This document shows, in pieces, positions 23,654-35,370 of a stretch of DNA of 64,000 nucleotides. Origin of the DNA: Mycogone perniciosa (taxonomy: Eukaryota > Ascomycota > Sordariomycetes > Hypocreales > Hypocreaceae); contig JAOALB010000173.1 in assembly GCA_025331125.1 (NCBI GenBank), positions 1-64,000 on the forward strand. The letters are read 5' to 3'. Positions within the stretch are counted from its first letter, which is position 1. Each line of letters opens with the position of its first letter. Made by a program: the position numbers and the translations under genes. The notes under the pieces were generated by a model. The model was not told where the DNA came from. It made no database searches and worked only from the letters and a program-made list of their open reading frames with translations.

Positions 23654-23772
23654 ACATACAACAGCCGGTGTTCGCCAGTGGTCACCCACCTGACTACTAA
23701 TCTGTCGGTTAGTGGCTTGTCTATGGGGGAGCGGACGGGACCCCGAATTTTCCACTACCTATGGTCGTATGT
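23654..23772 (-). rRNA. 5S rRNA gene, variant isotype 2
   Basis: A second 119-nt 5S-like unit, 196 bp from the first and in the same orientation. Its 3' 51 bases are identical to copy 1, while the 5' half differs. Helix II now uses TAGTGG/CCACTA, extended by GG/CC across a bulge, again with matched changes on both strands. T8 follows the 3' end directly. No good TATA-like box is seen at -24 to -30 (CATAGGCTAA), so it may be weakly transcribed. Confidence 0.82.
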
Positions 23773-23864
23773 GCTTGGTGATGGCTTCAGTTAGCCTATG
23801 ATGATCCCTAGCACAAATCTGTAGAAAACACCAAAAAACATGAAAAGAAAATGAAAAATATACA

Positions 23865-23986
23865 AAATACAACAGCAGCTGTTCGCTGTTGGTCATCCAC
23901 CCAACTACTAATATGCCTCTTATTTTATTGGCTTAATTATAGAAGAGCGGACAAGATCCCACATATTCTAATAGATTGTCGCGAAT
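23865..23986 (-). pseudogene. Degenerate 5S rRNA copy 3
   Basis: A third unit, 211 bp beyond copy 2, keeps GTCCGCTC, TTAGTAGTTGGGTGG and CTGCTGTTGTAT. It has lost the 5' ACATACGACCAT (now near GCGACAATC), gained a few bases near AATAAAATAAG, and carries several G-to-A/C-to-T type changes. Helix II is reduced to a mispaired TATTAG/CCAATA. It is most likely a RIP-scarred pseudogene. Confidence 0.75.
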
Positions 23987-24292
23987 GGCGGAGAGTGTAC
24001 GAACTTGTCAGCAATCATATTGCATTTTATCGGGTCAAAAAGGCACCTGAATTCCGTCTCTATGCGTTTTTTCTCTTGTTGTTCCTTCTGTGTTTTCTCG
24101 CTATCTCTAATAGTTTCCTAGCTAGTCAATTTATAGTGTTGGAGGAAAAGACGCGTTCCTGTTTTCTACAGGTTTAGATGCTCCTCGAGTTCCACATCTC
24201 AATTTCCTTCCTTTCAACTTCAACTAAGTTTCTGCCAGGTGGACTATAACCTCAGTCATGATGACCCCATTGCAATCCCGAGTTGGTAGCTT
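23987..24292. other. Spacer between 5S cluster and DUF7703 gene
   Basis: No gene is recognised. It contains the 3' flank of the minus-strand membrane-protein gene. Confidence 0.5.
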
Positions 24293-25270
24293 CTATACTC
24301 TGTTGCTGAAACTTTCACCACCTCCCGTCGCATATCCCTGGTGAAACATCCCTGTTGCCTGAGATGAGACAGCACATACAGGCTTGCCACTTGCTTCGCT
24401 GGTGGGTTCTAGGCCGACACCGGTATAATTGGCCGTGTTAAAGTCTTGGCTCCGTATATTGCTGATGATGTCGTTTTTTCCAGTTGTTATTTCGATGAGG
24501 CGGTTCAGGATGGTAAACTCCACTTTTAGCTTCACGCTATAGACAAAGGGCTTCCATGATATTTGGAAGTTATATAGGTTTGCGAACTCGAGAGCAAGAA
24601 CAGAACTGTCCAGGAGAATAACAATAACATTAACAAGAATAAGGTGCTTCATCAAACCACGGCTCTGTTTGGCTTTCCTCGTGGATTGTTCTAGCCTCAT
24701 AAGCTTGAATGCTTCGACAATATAGATGCTGGAGAGAAGGAGTTCCTGGAGAAAAAAGAGAACAAGCTCAAACTTTTCCATCACAGAATACGGTTTCTGC
24801 CATCTCTCAGGTCTACTAGAAAAGGACCCAAAGATCAGGGGCAGTACAGTACCATGACAGATAAAACCATCGATGATGATTATCCATAAGATGATCTTAA
24901 GCTGCCTTTGGCCTTGTAATACCAAGTGCAGCCGGGACCAAAGTACCATTGACTGACCGGTAACCATGCTTACCCAGCCAACAAAACTCAGGGTACAAGA
25001 AACGTAGCCTAGAGATAGAGGCCCATAGAACTTGACGAAGAAGCCGATGCTGATTATGGCAACGCCCCAGGTCGCAACAAGGAAGGACCAGAAGTACGTG
25101 CCGCTATAGCGCTTAAACGTGCCGAAGATGATGAAGTTGAGCTCGATGACATTGTAGAAAGAGAGGCAAAGCAAGACGACAACGATTATCAGGGACGGTT
25201 CGGAGAGGGTGTTGTGTTCGGAGCCGAAGCCGCGAGTGTTGAGCCAGATCGTCATGACCTCCAAGGCCAT
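24293..25270 (-). CDS. DUF7703-type fungal multi-pass membrane protein
   Basis: An intronless frame with about seven hydrophobic segments. Characteristic strings (SFYNVIELNFIIFGTFKRY, YFWSFLVATWG, TGQSMVLWSRLHLV) match what I know as the uncharacterised fungal DUF7703 family, resembling rhodopsin-like fungal membrane proteins. The frame is open from 25384, but I choose the Met at 25270 (MALEVMTIW, 325 residues). A TATA box at 25399-25408 is only about 15 bp before the 25384 ATG, so transcription should start downstream of that codon. The function is unknown; a sensory or transport role would be a guess. It is the last intact-looking gene before transposon-derived DNA. Confidence 0.78.
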   Translation of the reverse strand: MALEVMTIWLNTRGFGSEHNTLSEPSLIIVVVLLCLSFYNVIELNFIIFGTFKRYSGTYFWSFLVATWGVAIISIGFFVKFYGPLSLGYVSCTLSFVGWVSMVTGQSMVLWSRLHLVLQGQRQLKIILWIIIIDGFICHGTVLPLIFGSFSSRPERWQKPYSVMEKFELVLFFLQELLLSSIYIVEAFKLMRLEQSTRKAKQSRGLMKHLILVNVIVILLDSSVLALEFANLYNFQISWKPFVYSVKLKVEFTILNRLIEITTGKNDIISNIRSQDFNTANYTGVGLEPTSEASGKPVCAVSSQATGMFHQGYATGGGESFSNRV

Positions 25271-25398
25271 AAGGCAATACTTGTTGTGCGTAATGTAATG
25301 TCCGAACGAAGAGTTGCCCTCAGACACACGAGGCCGGCGAGGGAATGGTAGCTGTGTGAAGAGATGAAGAAGTAGCAAAGTCAAAGCGATCTTCTGAG

Positions 25399-25408
25399 TT
25401 TATATAAG
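25399..25408 (-). promoter_or_regulatory. TATA box of the DUF7703 gene
   Basis: CTTATATAAA on the minus strand, about 130 bp upstream of the preferred ATG at 25270. Confidence 0.5.
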
Positions 25409-26394
25409 ATGTGGACGGGAACGTCAATGGTGTGAGTTAGCAAGACGGGTACGCTTGTGACGGGATTCTAGACTGTTTCTCTTCTTCAAGTTGATATCAA
25501 CATTCCGCTATAGTGTGACTGCCGCCTCACCAGTGGCTTCTTAGTTCTTGGCCATCTCTGCCTTGTCGTAGCTTTCGCAGATTTCTGTGGCCTGCGGCCA
25601 AACTAAGATTTAGTAAGGAAACGGTCTAGAAGCCTCCCTAAAGAGCCGCTAGTTTTAGAACCCTATTACCCTACGTCTAGTCGACCCGGGAGAAGAGCAT
25701 CTTGCAGCAGGATGTGGATCCTGTCATAGGTTTGATCTACAATGACGATGGATAGTTCCTTTATTTTCGGCACAGTGACAGCTGATCTCGTAGATTCAAA
25801 AGCACAAGATGGTAGCATCACCCATATGAGTTGTTCTAGCATTGTTAATGGTTACCGGTTGCCGATGAGTTTGAGAGCTTTCACGGCATGTCTGTCAGAC
25901 GCCTTGACCCTGCCAATCATGTTGTTAGTCCTGGTTGTAAGTTGCACCGAACCACAAGCAGGCTCTGCTTTAGTGGTAGAATAGACAAAGAGTTGAAATT
26001 TACTAACTCCGCCTCGATGTCCGTCTATTCGATGAGATTCCATAACTTTCGCGCGAGTTCCTGCCTACACTGAAGACTGCTCCCTCAGTGGCGTATGTGT
26101 GCGCCATGTGAGAGCCAGAGCTTTGAATCGCATGGACTAGCATGTGGTTCAGCTGCTGTCGGGTTTCTCGGTCTTTTGATCGGGAAGATGTGGGAGAGAC
26201 TCCGTACCGCATATATTGTCCGACACTAGTAATAATTCATAGCACTTCCTCGGCATCGGATCTCGGTATCATCGGCTGTTCAGTGACTGATAGACGCCAC
26301 AAACTGCTCCTATCTGGGGGAAAGCATGACCAGTCATAATTATCAGGAGGCTGATTTAAACTCCGACCAAGCGCCAAACGTTATATTAGCAGCT
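25409..26394. other. Spacer with possible gene fragments
   Basis: No intact gene. A minus-strand frame at 26003-26212 contains ETRQQLNHMLVHAI and SHMAHTYA, which look protein-like rather than random, but I cannot assign a family. Composition is normal. This DNA may be degraded mobile-element flank. Confidence 0.4.
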
Positions 26395-27650
26395 ATATGA
26401 AACACGCAGCACTTGCTTGTCCATCAGCTAGGGTGGTGCTCTCTCGTTCTCCCAGACCTATCTCTTTCGCCCGACGGCGCCGGCTGGGTATCTCATTCTC
26501 CTCTGGAAGGGTCCTGACTTCCGACTGCAGTAATGCTATCTTGTGCATAATTCCTCGCGCCCATTTCGAAAACTAGTTGAGGGCATCATAACTTAACGCT
26601 GGCGAACGATTCTGATGCCTGGCAATTCTACCTTTAGTAAGATCAGCTTGTGGAAGACGACTCAGTCAGGTGGTTGGGCGTCTTAGAGATCCAGGGCTGA
26701 GGTGTCCCCCCACCCCCCTCCATAGGTGTTGGCGTCCGTGGCTTCACATCCAACAGAGATATCACAGCTTCAGGGTCAATTGGAGCAAGCCCTGTACCCT
26801 GAAAACCTCCCAGGACGGTCTTTTCCGTCAAGGCCTCCTGTAATGCTGCGAAAAACGCGGGGAAGAAATCTTCCTTGTGATGTGGCTTGTACCGGCCCTC
26901 ATCTTCTCAATCTGTCAGCCATATGCTTAATTGGGCAGGCCAAAGCAGCCAATGTCAAGAGACTGGAGCATATGGGATGAATGAGGAGGTATATAAAGAG
27001 TAACGATATTTTTCTCCTTGCAATACAGCTTGAAGTCTGTCGAGTGGTGACTTTCATAGCCGTCTAGGAGAAGAAGGCGATATCCGCCAGATATACGAAG
27101 TATGGGGTTTGGTATGCTTTTCGAAATGCTGGATCTATTCCAGACCTCTCTAGTTCGTAGTCCAACCGTTATCAGACGTGGCGACCACCCTGACTTGTGG
27201 TAGAAGGCTGTTCTCATGCCAGGTCAGAGGTGATATTTGCCCGAAACAATAATAAACGAAGGGACCGTCCAGTTTTGGGACTTAACTCCCTGGATTACTG
27301 TAACCCACTCCTGATTTCTAGGCTGGGCTAATTTTGTGTTGAACGCCTGTCTGCACTCGTGACGACCATATCTGATTAGATAACGAGCATCACGAAGCTG
27401 GTCTCGTCGAAGTTAGAGATATCCGACTCCTGGATACTGTACTTCACGGCTGTGTTGCGCGCAAGAGCGAACCAGTCTCTAATAGTGTCTGGATCTACGC
27501 ATTGGGCTCTCTTATAATCATATCTGCGAAAGAAATGCGTGTGGAGGTCTTGTTGTCGCTTAACGAAGTTGGAAGCCCAGAGCTTGGCGGCCTTGGATGC
27601 TGCGGGTAGTCAATTGGCCATATCTTCCATGTACGAAGCCGGGGAGAAAA
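26395..27650 (-). mobile_element. Broken pogo/Fot1-type DDE transposase
   Basis: On the minus strand, parts of a Tc1/mariner-superfamily pogo/Fot1 transposase can be followed through several stops and frameshifts. Near 27420-27600 there is a helix-turn-helix tail and linker (AAKLWASNFVKRQ, DPDTIRDWFALARN), then the first catalytic Asp in NFDETSFVM. The frame 26927-27217 contains the second Asp in RLLLLDGYESHH and the family-typical IPPHSSHMLQSLDIGCFG. The frame 26643-26831 has GFQGTGLAPIDPEAVISLLDV. Past a frameshift, IMHKIALLQSEV and SRRRRAK continue to about 26395. Stops, shifts and a missing N-terminal region show it is inactive. Terminal inverted repeats were not found. Confidence 0.85.
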
Positions 27651-28070
27651 TGATCGCGAATCTAGGTCAAGGATTTATTGAACAATAGTCGATCCTATTA
27701 GGTTAGTTAAACTCCGCGAATTACTAGGTATACTATCGCTAGCTTACTTATTTGGTCTGTTAAAGTATAGTTATAAGACCTATATTTAATAAAGGATATA
27801 TAAAATGTTTAATATTAAAGCTTACAATATATATAGTTTAAAGGCAATTTATTAGTTAATATTTAGTATAGCTTTATATTAAAAGGTAAATATATAAACC
27901 TTATCGTTTAATTAAGTTAAGTAGAAATATTAAATTGAAAGTATACTATTAATATCAAAACTACCTTAAAATAAAGTATATAATATTTCAATAAAGTAAT
28001 ACTATTTATAAAAATCTTATTAAAGCTTTTTATATTTTATAATTTAAACTATAGTATTATATAGCTATAA
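27651..28070. other. Transition into A+T-rich DNA
   Basis: Composition drops sharply after about 27,720. No gene or element was recognised in these 420 bases. Confidence 0.5.
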
Positions 28071-28453
28071 TGTAATGATCCAGGTTAGTTCTTAATGGTT
28101 AATCCAAGGCTTATAGGTTTATGTTAGCAGAGAGGTTAAGGATAAATACTAAGTAAGGTAATATAGTTACTATTCTATAAAACAGGCAGTTTTAGTAAAT
28201 GTAATTTATTAATAACTGTTTAAATAACTATACTAAATAAATAATAAGCCAGTCGTATATATATAAAGGAGAGTTATAACAATTATTAAGGAATATAGCT
28301 ATATTCCTAATAATTTAAAATTCGCGATTATTTATATATATCCCTAATTATCAGTAATTCAGTATATACTTTAGTAATTATATTCCTATTAGCCTATTAC
28401 TCTAATATTCCTCTAAAGCCAGGCTTTAGCCTAGTCAGGTTATAATATAATAT
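28071..28453 (-). repeat. LTR of gypsy family 1 (3' LTR of the minus-strand element)
   Basis: The block starting TGTAATGATCCAGG is the reverse complement, with many C/T and G/A differences, of 49149-49540. A purine-rich tract (minus-strand GGGAGGGGG at about 28454-28462) sits at the inner edge, as a polypurine tract does before a 3' LTR. LTR length is about 383 bp. Confidence 0.75.
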
Positions 28454-31400
28454 CCCCCTCCCATTAATCTTATCCCTAAAACCTATTATATAGCCATCCC
28501 TCTTCTTTATAAGTTTTTTCCTTTTAACTTCTTTTTATTCCTATTTAACTATACCTTATAGTATTGCAAAACAGTAAAGGTTTCTAAATTTACTAAATCT
28601 TTATAGAATTATACTGCAGCTATATTAATTATTAATACTATTAATTTCTTTATTATGTTATATTTATTTTATAAAACGTATAGCATTTCCTATAAAATAG
28701 CTATAAGCTATTTTTACTATAAAGAGTATACCTATTAAGGTAAAATATATAATAAAAATAGTATTTCTTTAATAGTTAATATTTATCCTCTTTAATTTAT
28801 TATAAATTATTTTTAATATTTATAGTATATTATTTAATAGTTAAAAAAAGTATATTAAAAATAAAGAATACGCTATTAAGTATAAGTTATTAAAATAGTT
28901 ATAATAAATAATAGTATTAACTGCTTTAATAAATAAGCGTTTTGCGCAATTAAGTTATTTTTATAAGCAGCGGTTATAAATATAGTTATATAAAGTTAAG
29001 ATATTGCATTATAGTATTAATTTATTAAATAAATTAAATAAATCTAAACGCGCTAAATTAAAGGCTATTATTAATATTTAATCTTTTAGCACTATAAATA
29101 TATTTAATTAAAATATAATATTTAATAACCCTCCCCTAAAAGACTTAAACTTCAATAAAAGTATTAAAGTTTTATTAAAGTATTCTTTAAATATTCTATA
29201 AATTCTTAAAAGTTATATTCCTTTTTATAGTTTTTCTATTCAATTAAATATTCATATTTATTATTTTCTGCTTGTATAGCTTTAATCCTTTTAACTTTAT
29301 ATTTTTTTAACTATTAAAACTTTAATTAAATTTATAAATAACTTTTAAAATAACCTTTTTAACTAAATAAAGTTTAAATTTTTTAAAGTTTAATTTATTA
29401 TTTAATTATATGATTTTAATATTTACAGTCTTTTTTTTAATAAATAATAGTATAAGTAAACTATATTTCTTTTTAAAAGTTTAATCCCTTTAATTTATAT
29501 TTTATTAATATATAAGGCCTTCTTTAATGCTTTATATATATTTAATATAAAGCTATAGTTAATATATATAAAGCTAAGTTTATTTAACTTTAAAATATTA
29601 CTATTATAAAATATTTATATACTTAATAACTTCTTTATTTAATTATTTTAATTAAAGCTAATATAACTTTTTAAATACACTTTAATAACTTAATTAATAT
29701 ATTTTATTTATCTATTTATTTATAGGTAGTATTTAATAAATTAATTTATAATTATTAAAATACTATTATATTTAATTTTTATTTTTAATTTCATAAATAA
29801 TAATAATTTAATAAGAAAGTTTAATAAAATCAACGTTTATAATTATTTTAATATTAATAAAGGTTATAGTTTATTATATAGTTTATATTTTAAAGCTTTA
29901 ACTATTTTATAAATTATATAGTAAAAAATAATATTTTATATAACTTCTTTAAGCCTTTAAAACTTAAAATACCTTTAAATTTATTTATATATTTTATAAA
30001 TACTTTTATATTTATATATAAAATATTGATAAACTTTTATAATTATATTCTTTTAAAATCCATTCAAAATCTAAATCCTTTTATTTTATTATTAAATTCT
30101 TTTATTATTAAACTTGATATTTTCTAAGAATTTATTATTATTTTAAGTAATATAGTACTTTTTAATATATTAAAGTATAATATTATTATTAAATACTTTA
30201 TATATAGTTTAAAGTATTATTTATTAATAATATCCTTTAAAGGTTTATTTTAACATCTGTTTAATATATTTAATTTTTCTTTAATTATAATTAGCCTATC
30301 TGCTAAATGCATTTACTTATTTATTTTTAAATCCTTTTTAATAAATTAAAATATAGTTAAATTTTAAAAGGTATTTTATATAGTAAATCTATTTTTAAAG
30401 AGTTATTAAACTATTATAAAGTATATAATATTTTTATAGTGAATATGTACTTTAACTTTATATATATATTTTTAATAGGTAATATTGCTATTTTTTAAAT
30501 ATAAAAATAATAGTAAAAAGTTCTTTATGATATATTAAATAGTTTAATTTTACGCTATATAATATTTAAAAATAAAAGGTAATAAAGTATAGCTTACTAT
30601 CTTTTTCTTTTTAATCAAATTAAACTTTTATAGTAAAGTTAAAAGTGTTTATTTTAATTTTTATTTCTTTATATAGGTTAAATATAATAAGTATAGGTTC
30701 TTTTAAAATAAGCTATTTAAGTTTATTAAAGGCTTCCTATATATTTAATACTTATAAAAACTTTTACTCTTTTTTAATAAGTTTATAAAAAGTTTATATA
30801 ATATTTTATAGCTTTTACTAAATTATTAATAATAATTAATAAATTTTAAAAAGCTTTAAACTTTTTTAACTATTATAAGTATAGGCTAGTCTTTTATTAC
30901 TTATACTTTTAATAAATTTATATAAATATTTTAAAGGTAATAATATACTTTAAAAAAACTAATTTTTTATATATAAAATTTATATTCTTTTAGTTTTATA
31001 AATAGTCTAGCGTTTTATAATATTTATAATACTTTATAAATATATACTTTATATTTTTAAAGGTATTTAAAAAGATTAAAATATTATTTAAATAAATAAT
31101 TATAAAAATATTAAAGTATTCTTTTAATATTTTATTAATTATATTTTAAAATATTACTAAAGTATTAATAAGATTAAAAGGTATAACTAGATATTTAAAT
31201 AAGCTATATTTAATTTAAAAGGCGGTTATTTATTTATATCTTTCTTTAATTCGGATAAAGTTATAAGCGCCTTTAAAGTCTAGCGCTATAAACTACTTTT
31301 TCCTATATAGTTTATTTTATAATTTTATAATTAAAAGTAATAGAATTTTATTTTCAATAATAGTTTTATTAAGCTATTAATAGTCTATAATTAACTATAG

Positions 31401-34070
31401 TTTACTTTCTTTTTAATATAAATATAATAAAATAATTTACTTTTAATAAAAAGGGTTAAATATACCCTTTAACTAGTATATTATTTAAATAATTATATAG
31501 GCTTTTAAGTTTTTTTTTTATTTAAATTATAAATTTTATAAAAAGTAATATTTATATTATCCTTAAGTTTAATTATATAGTTTTATTAACTATATTTTAA
31601 TAGTTTTATATTAAGTGTTTCTTTAAATAACTTATTATACTTTTAATATTCTTTAAAGATATTCTGCAGCTATTTTAATAATACTACTATTTTAAAGCTT
31701 TTGAATTTAAGTATTTTATTAATATTATTAAATACTTTATATAAAAAGGCAATTACTTTTTAGATTTATTTATTTTTCCTTGTACTTTATTTAACCTTTA
31801 CTTTTGAATAGATTATTTCTATAATTAAATTAAAGGTAATTTTCTTAATTCTTTTCTTTAATATACTTAAAGGCTTTATATAGGATTTCTGCCTTGCAGC
31901 TAAGGCCTTTTTAATAGTTTTAATAGCTAAAGAAGCTTTACTATTGCGCTAATAGAGCTAGCCTTTCTCTTAATTAATATTAAAGTTATTGCATTTTAAT
32001 TAAAAATAATTAAAAATAATATTATACCTATTAATATTTACTATCTTATAAAAAATTACTTTTTTATATTTAGCGATTTTAAGTTTAAAATAATTAACTT
32101 TTTATTTAATTTATTTATTATTATATATAAAAGGTTTTTCTTTTATTTAATAAAGTTAATATAGTTTAGTTTTCTTTTTTTAAAGTAACTATAAGCAATT
32201 AATAATTATAAGTGCAATAAGATTATTTATTACTTTACTATTTATTAATATATATAGCTGATATCGTTTAACTATTATCTTTAATTTAAAATATAATAAA
32301 TCTTTATTATTACTTTTATTATTTAATATTTTAAAAAATATAATTTATTAATTATTACTTTATAGCCTTTTTATAAAAAATATTAATTATTTTTTAATCT
32401 TTTTCTTTTTATATAGATTTTGCAGTTAATTAGCCTTTTTTAAAGTAAATGCTACCTTTTTTTATTATAGGTAATTCCTTTTTAAGTAATAAAGTTATAT
32501 TGATTTTAATATAGTTCTTTTATAATTTAATTAATCTCTTTGTCTTTTAAAGTGGGTTTATATTTAATATACTTCTTTATTTACTATTTTTAAAGTGTTT
32601 CCTATAAATACATAGTGTATTTATCCTTTTAGCCGTATATATAGTCTAGTAATAAATATAGAGTATTATTAGCTTATTATATATACTAATGCTTTAATTT
32701 ATTTTATTTATATATAATATATTTTAAGCTATTGCATTTTAAATAGTATTATTAGTTATATTTAACCGTTGTATTATACTAAAAGTGCTATTTTATTAAT
32801 TTCTTTTAACAGTAAATATAATATCCTTTAAACTTATATTTTTTACATTTTTATAGCTAATAGTATTCCTTTAAGGTTTTAGTATTTATTTTAATAATAA
32901 TAACTTTAAAGTTTTCATATTATATAGTTATAATTTATTCTTTAAAAGTATTATAATTTTATACTTATTCTATAAAGTAAAATAGGATTTTAATTAAGAA
33001 TCTATTATACTTTACTTTTTTTTAAAAGTATACTCTATAATTATATATAATATAAATAATTTAAGATATAGTATAATACTTTTTATAAATAAAGTTATTT
33101 ACACTATAGTCTCTTTATATATAAAAATATATAAATCCTTTATATATAGTTAAAATAACTAGGATTACTTTAATAGCTATTTGATTACTAGCTTTATTTT
33201 ATATATAAAGCTGCTTATATAGGTATAAATATATACTGTTTACTTATATATTTATAGTAATTCTTTTAATTATATAAAGGTAATATTTATTTAAATTATT
33301 TTTAAAGTTACTATATATTAATAGTATATTCTTTAATTTTAAAAGTATAATACTATATAGTAATAGTCTATATTATAAAGGGTTATTTTTATCTTTATTA
33401 TTAAAATTACTATTATTAATTTATCCTTTATTATTTACAGTAATTTAATTAAAATATTAATCGTTAATTATAGCAATTATTTATTTATTTAAAATAGTAT
33501 TATCTTTATTTAACTTTATATAGTTTAAGTTTAGGTTTTATTCTATTAAATTATTTAAGTAGAGTAAATATTTATTTACTTTATTTTCTTTAAAAATATT
33601 TTTAAAAGTTAAAGATTTAAGTTTTAATTAATATCCCTTTTAATTTATTATAAATATCTTTTTAAGTTATTTTAAGTATTCTTTACTTTTATCTTTACTA
33701 GATTTATGAATAAAGCAGCTATTATTATAATATATAATTTAGTTAAATAATATATAATTAATAGTTTTTAAAACTATATGTACTTTTTATTTAAGTTTTA
33801 ATATAAGCTTTTAAAGTTTATTAATTTTTAGCTTTTATAAAGCTTTATAGTCTTTTAAAAATATTTTAGTTTATTATAATTATTATAAATAACCTTTACT
33901 TTTTCCTTTTAAATAGTATTTAGATTTATTTAATTAAGTCTTTTATTATTAAAGTTAATAATATATTTTTATTGTTTTTTATTTTAATTTATATATCTTT
34001 AATATTTATAAACTTATTTAAATTACTATTATCTTTTCTTTATATTTAAATAAAGTTTATAAAATAAATT
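28454..34070 (-). mobile_element. RIP-mutated Ty3/gypsy element, family 1, copy 1
   Basis: A minus-strand LTR retrotransposon riddled with stops. The integrase C-terminal region is at about 29325-29505 and aligns with the same region of copy 2 at 47977-48165. Reverse transcriptase is at about 30900-31450, where a ...KGAYN-IRIKE- segment, a -YLV-PFNL-NT- segment and a -YLDD-like position survive. The RT to integrase to LTR order matches Ty3/gypsy. The gag side towards 34 kb is too eroded to delimit, and the matching 5' LTR was not found there. Base composition is extreme: the 60 bases from 29401 contain only 6 G/C by hand count. Confidence 0.72.
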
Positions 34071-34320
34071 GTTAAAAAGGAGGGCTAAAAAGCAAGGATT
34101 TCAGTGTAAATAGATAACCTTCCTATTCCGGCTAGACCCGGAATTAGGCCCGACACTAGGACCGAGTTCCTGGAGGAACCTCGGTATAAGTCAGGAAATT
34201 TCTATTATCTTTAACGATAATAATTAAGCTAGGACCAGCTACCCTGCCTACCCTAGACTTAATACAATAGGCATAATGGCTATTGTGAAAAATCTGACTA
34301 AAATGGTTTCTTATTTATAT
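34071..34320. other. G+C-richer patch inside the A+T-rich nest
   Basis: About 34,085-34,300 is markedly less A+T-rich than its surroundings (GGCCCGACACTAGG, GAGTTCCTGGAGGAACCTCGG with a short hairpin). It may be a younger or less mutated LTR fragment. No partner copy was found in the window. Confidence 0.35.
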
Positions 34321-35370
34321 AGCTGTAAGTCGATTTAGACGATTTCCTATATAAATAAATTTTGCGGAAAATAGGAATAAGGCTACGAACCTAATTTTAC
34401 TGCTGTATTCTTATTATTTAGTCGGAGGACTATTATAGAAAATAAGCTATTGTTTATATAATCCCTTTTATACTAGCTATATATACACTAAATATTCTAT
34501 AGCTTCTAGCTATTAGATTATTTATAATTTAATTATTTATCTATTATTAGCTTAATTAAACTCTTAGTTATTTCTTTATTGCTGCGTTGTATACACTTTC
34601 CTAGAAGCTATATATAAATAAGGTTTAGTATAACCTTGTTACTTAATAGGTTATAAGCTTAGGAGAGTTTTCCTCGGGTCTCTATTAGTGGATTCTTTTA
34701 ATAGTTACAGCATTTCCTTTAGCGCTATTACAGTACTTATAGCAGGTTCTTTTATAGTGCTTATTTTAATGCTTACATTAGCACTTTTAAGAGTTTAGCT
34801 ACTTAAGGCTATTCCTAGGCTTTTACTGTAAATACTGTTGCAGTTATAGTAATACTATTTATATTACTACCTTTATATACTTTTAGTATATTCCCTATTT
34901 ATATAGGATATAGGTTTAATGTTAATAGTATAAGTTGACTTACTAAGGCTTTTAGCAGCTTTATTTCTTTAATTAAAGATAATAGCTCTCTTTAGCAGTA
35001 AAGGGATTTATTTATTTAGGTATAGAATATAAAATAAAAGGTTTAAGTATAAAGGGCTTTTACTGAGACAGTAAAGGTATAGTTAAAGGGTTAGAATAAT
35101 ACTATAACTCAGCTATTTAATACCTTAACTAGCCTAGCTACTACTATTTTAAGTCTTTAACCTTAATGGATTATAAGTTTAATAAAAGTTAATCCTATAG
35201 CCTTTATTTTAATGTTAATATAAACTCCTACCTCTATTCCTATATTTATTTAAGTTCCATTTTTATTAATTCCTTAACCCTAAACTATTATTTCGACTTT
35301 AAATAGTAGTCTTATTAAAAAGCCATTAAAAAAGGTCTATAGCTTTCCAGAAAGCTATAAGCTAGTGGTT
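34321..35370. other. A+T-rich transposon-derived DNA, gag-like in part
   Basis: Around 35060-35160 a plus-strand frame carries Thr/Gln/Leu-rich text suggestive of a retroelement gag, but no diagnostic motif. No gene. Confidence 0.3.

Noticed and set aside
23425..23794. Three open frames (minus 23425-23685; plus 23482-23700 and 23573-23794)
   Set aside because: They overlap the 5S rRNA units, and their apparent peptide repeats come from the repeated RNA genes.
1..27700. tRNA genes
   Set aside because: I looked for paired A-box and B-box (GGTTCRANTCC) signals and saw none convincing; a tRNAscan run would be decisive.
32809..32847. Gag zinc knuckle on the minus strand of family 1 copy 1
   Set aside because: A CKKY....Y...C spacing resembles CX2CX4HX4C but is one residue short, so it is not claimed.
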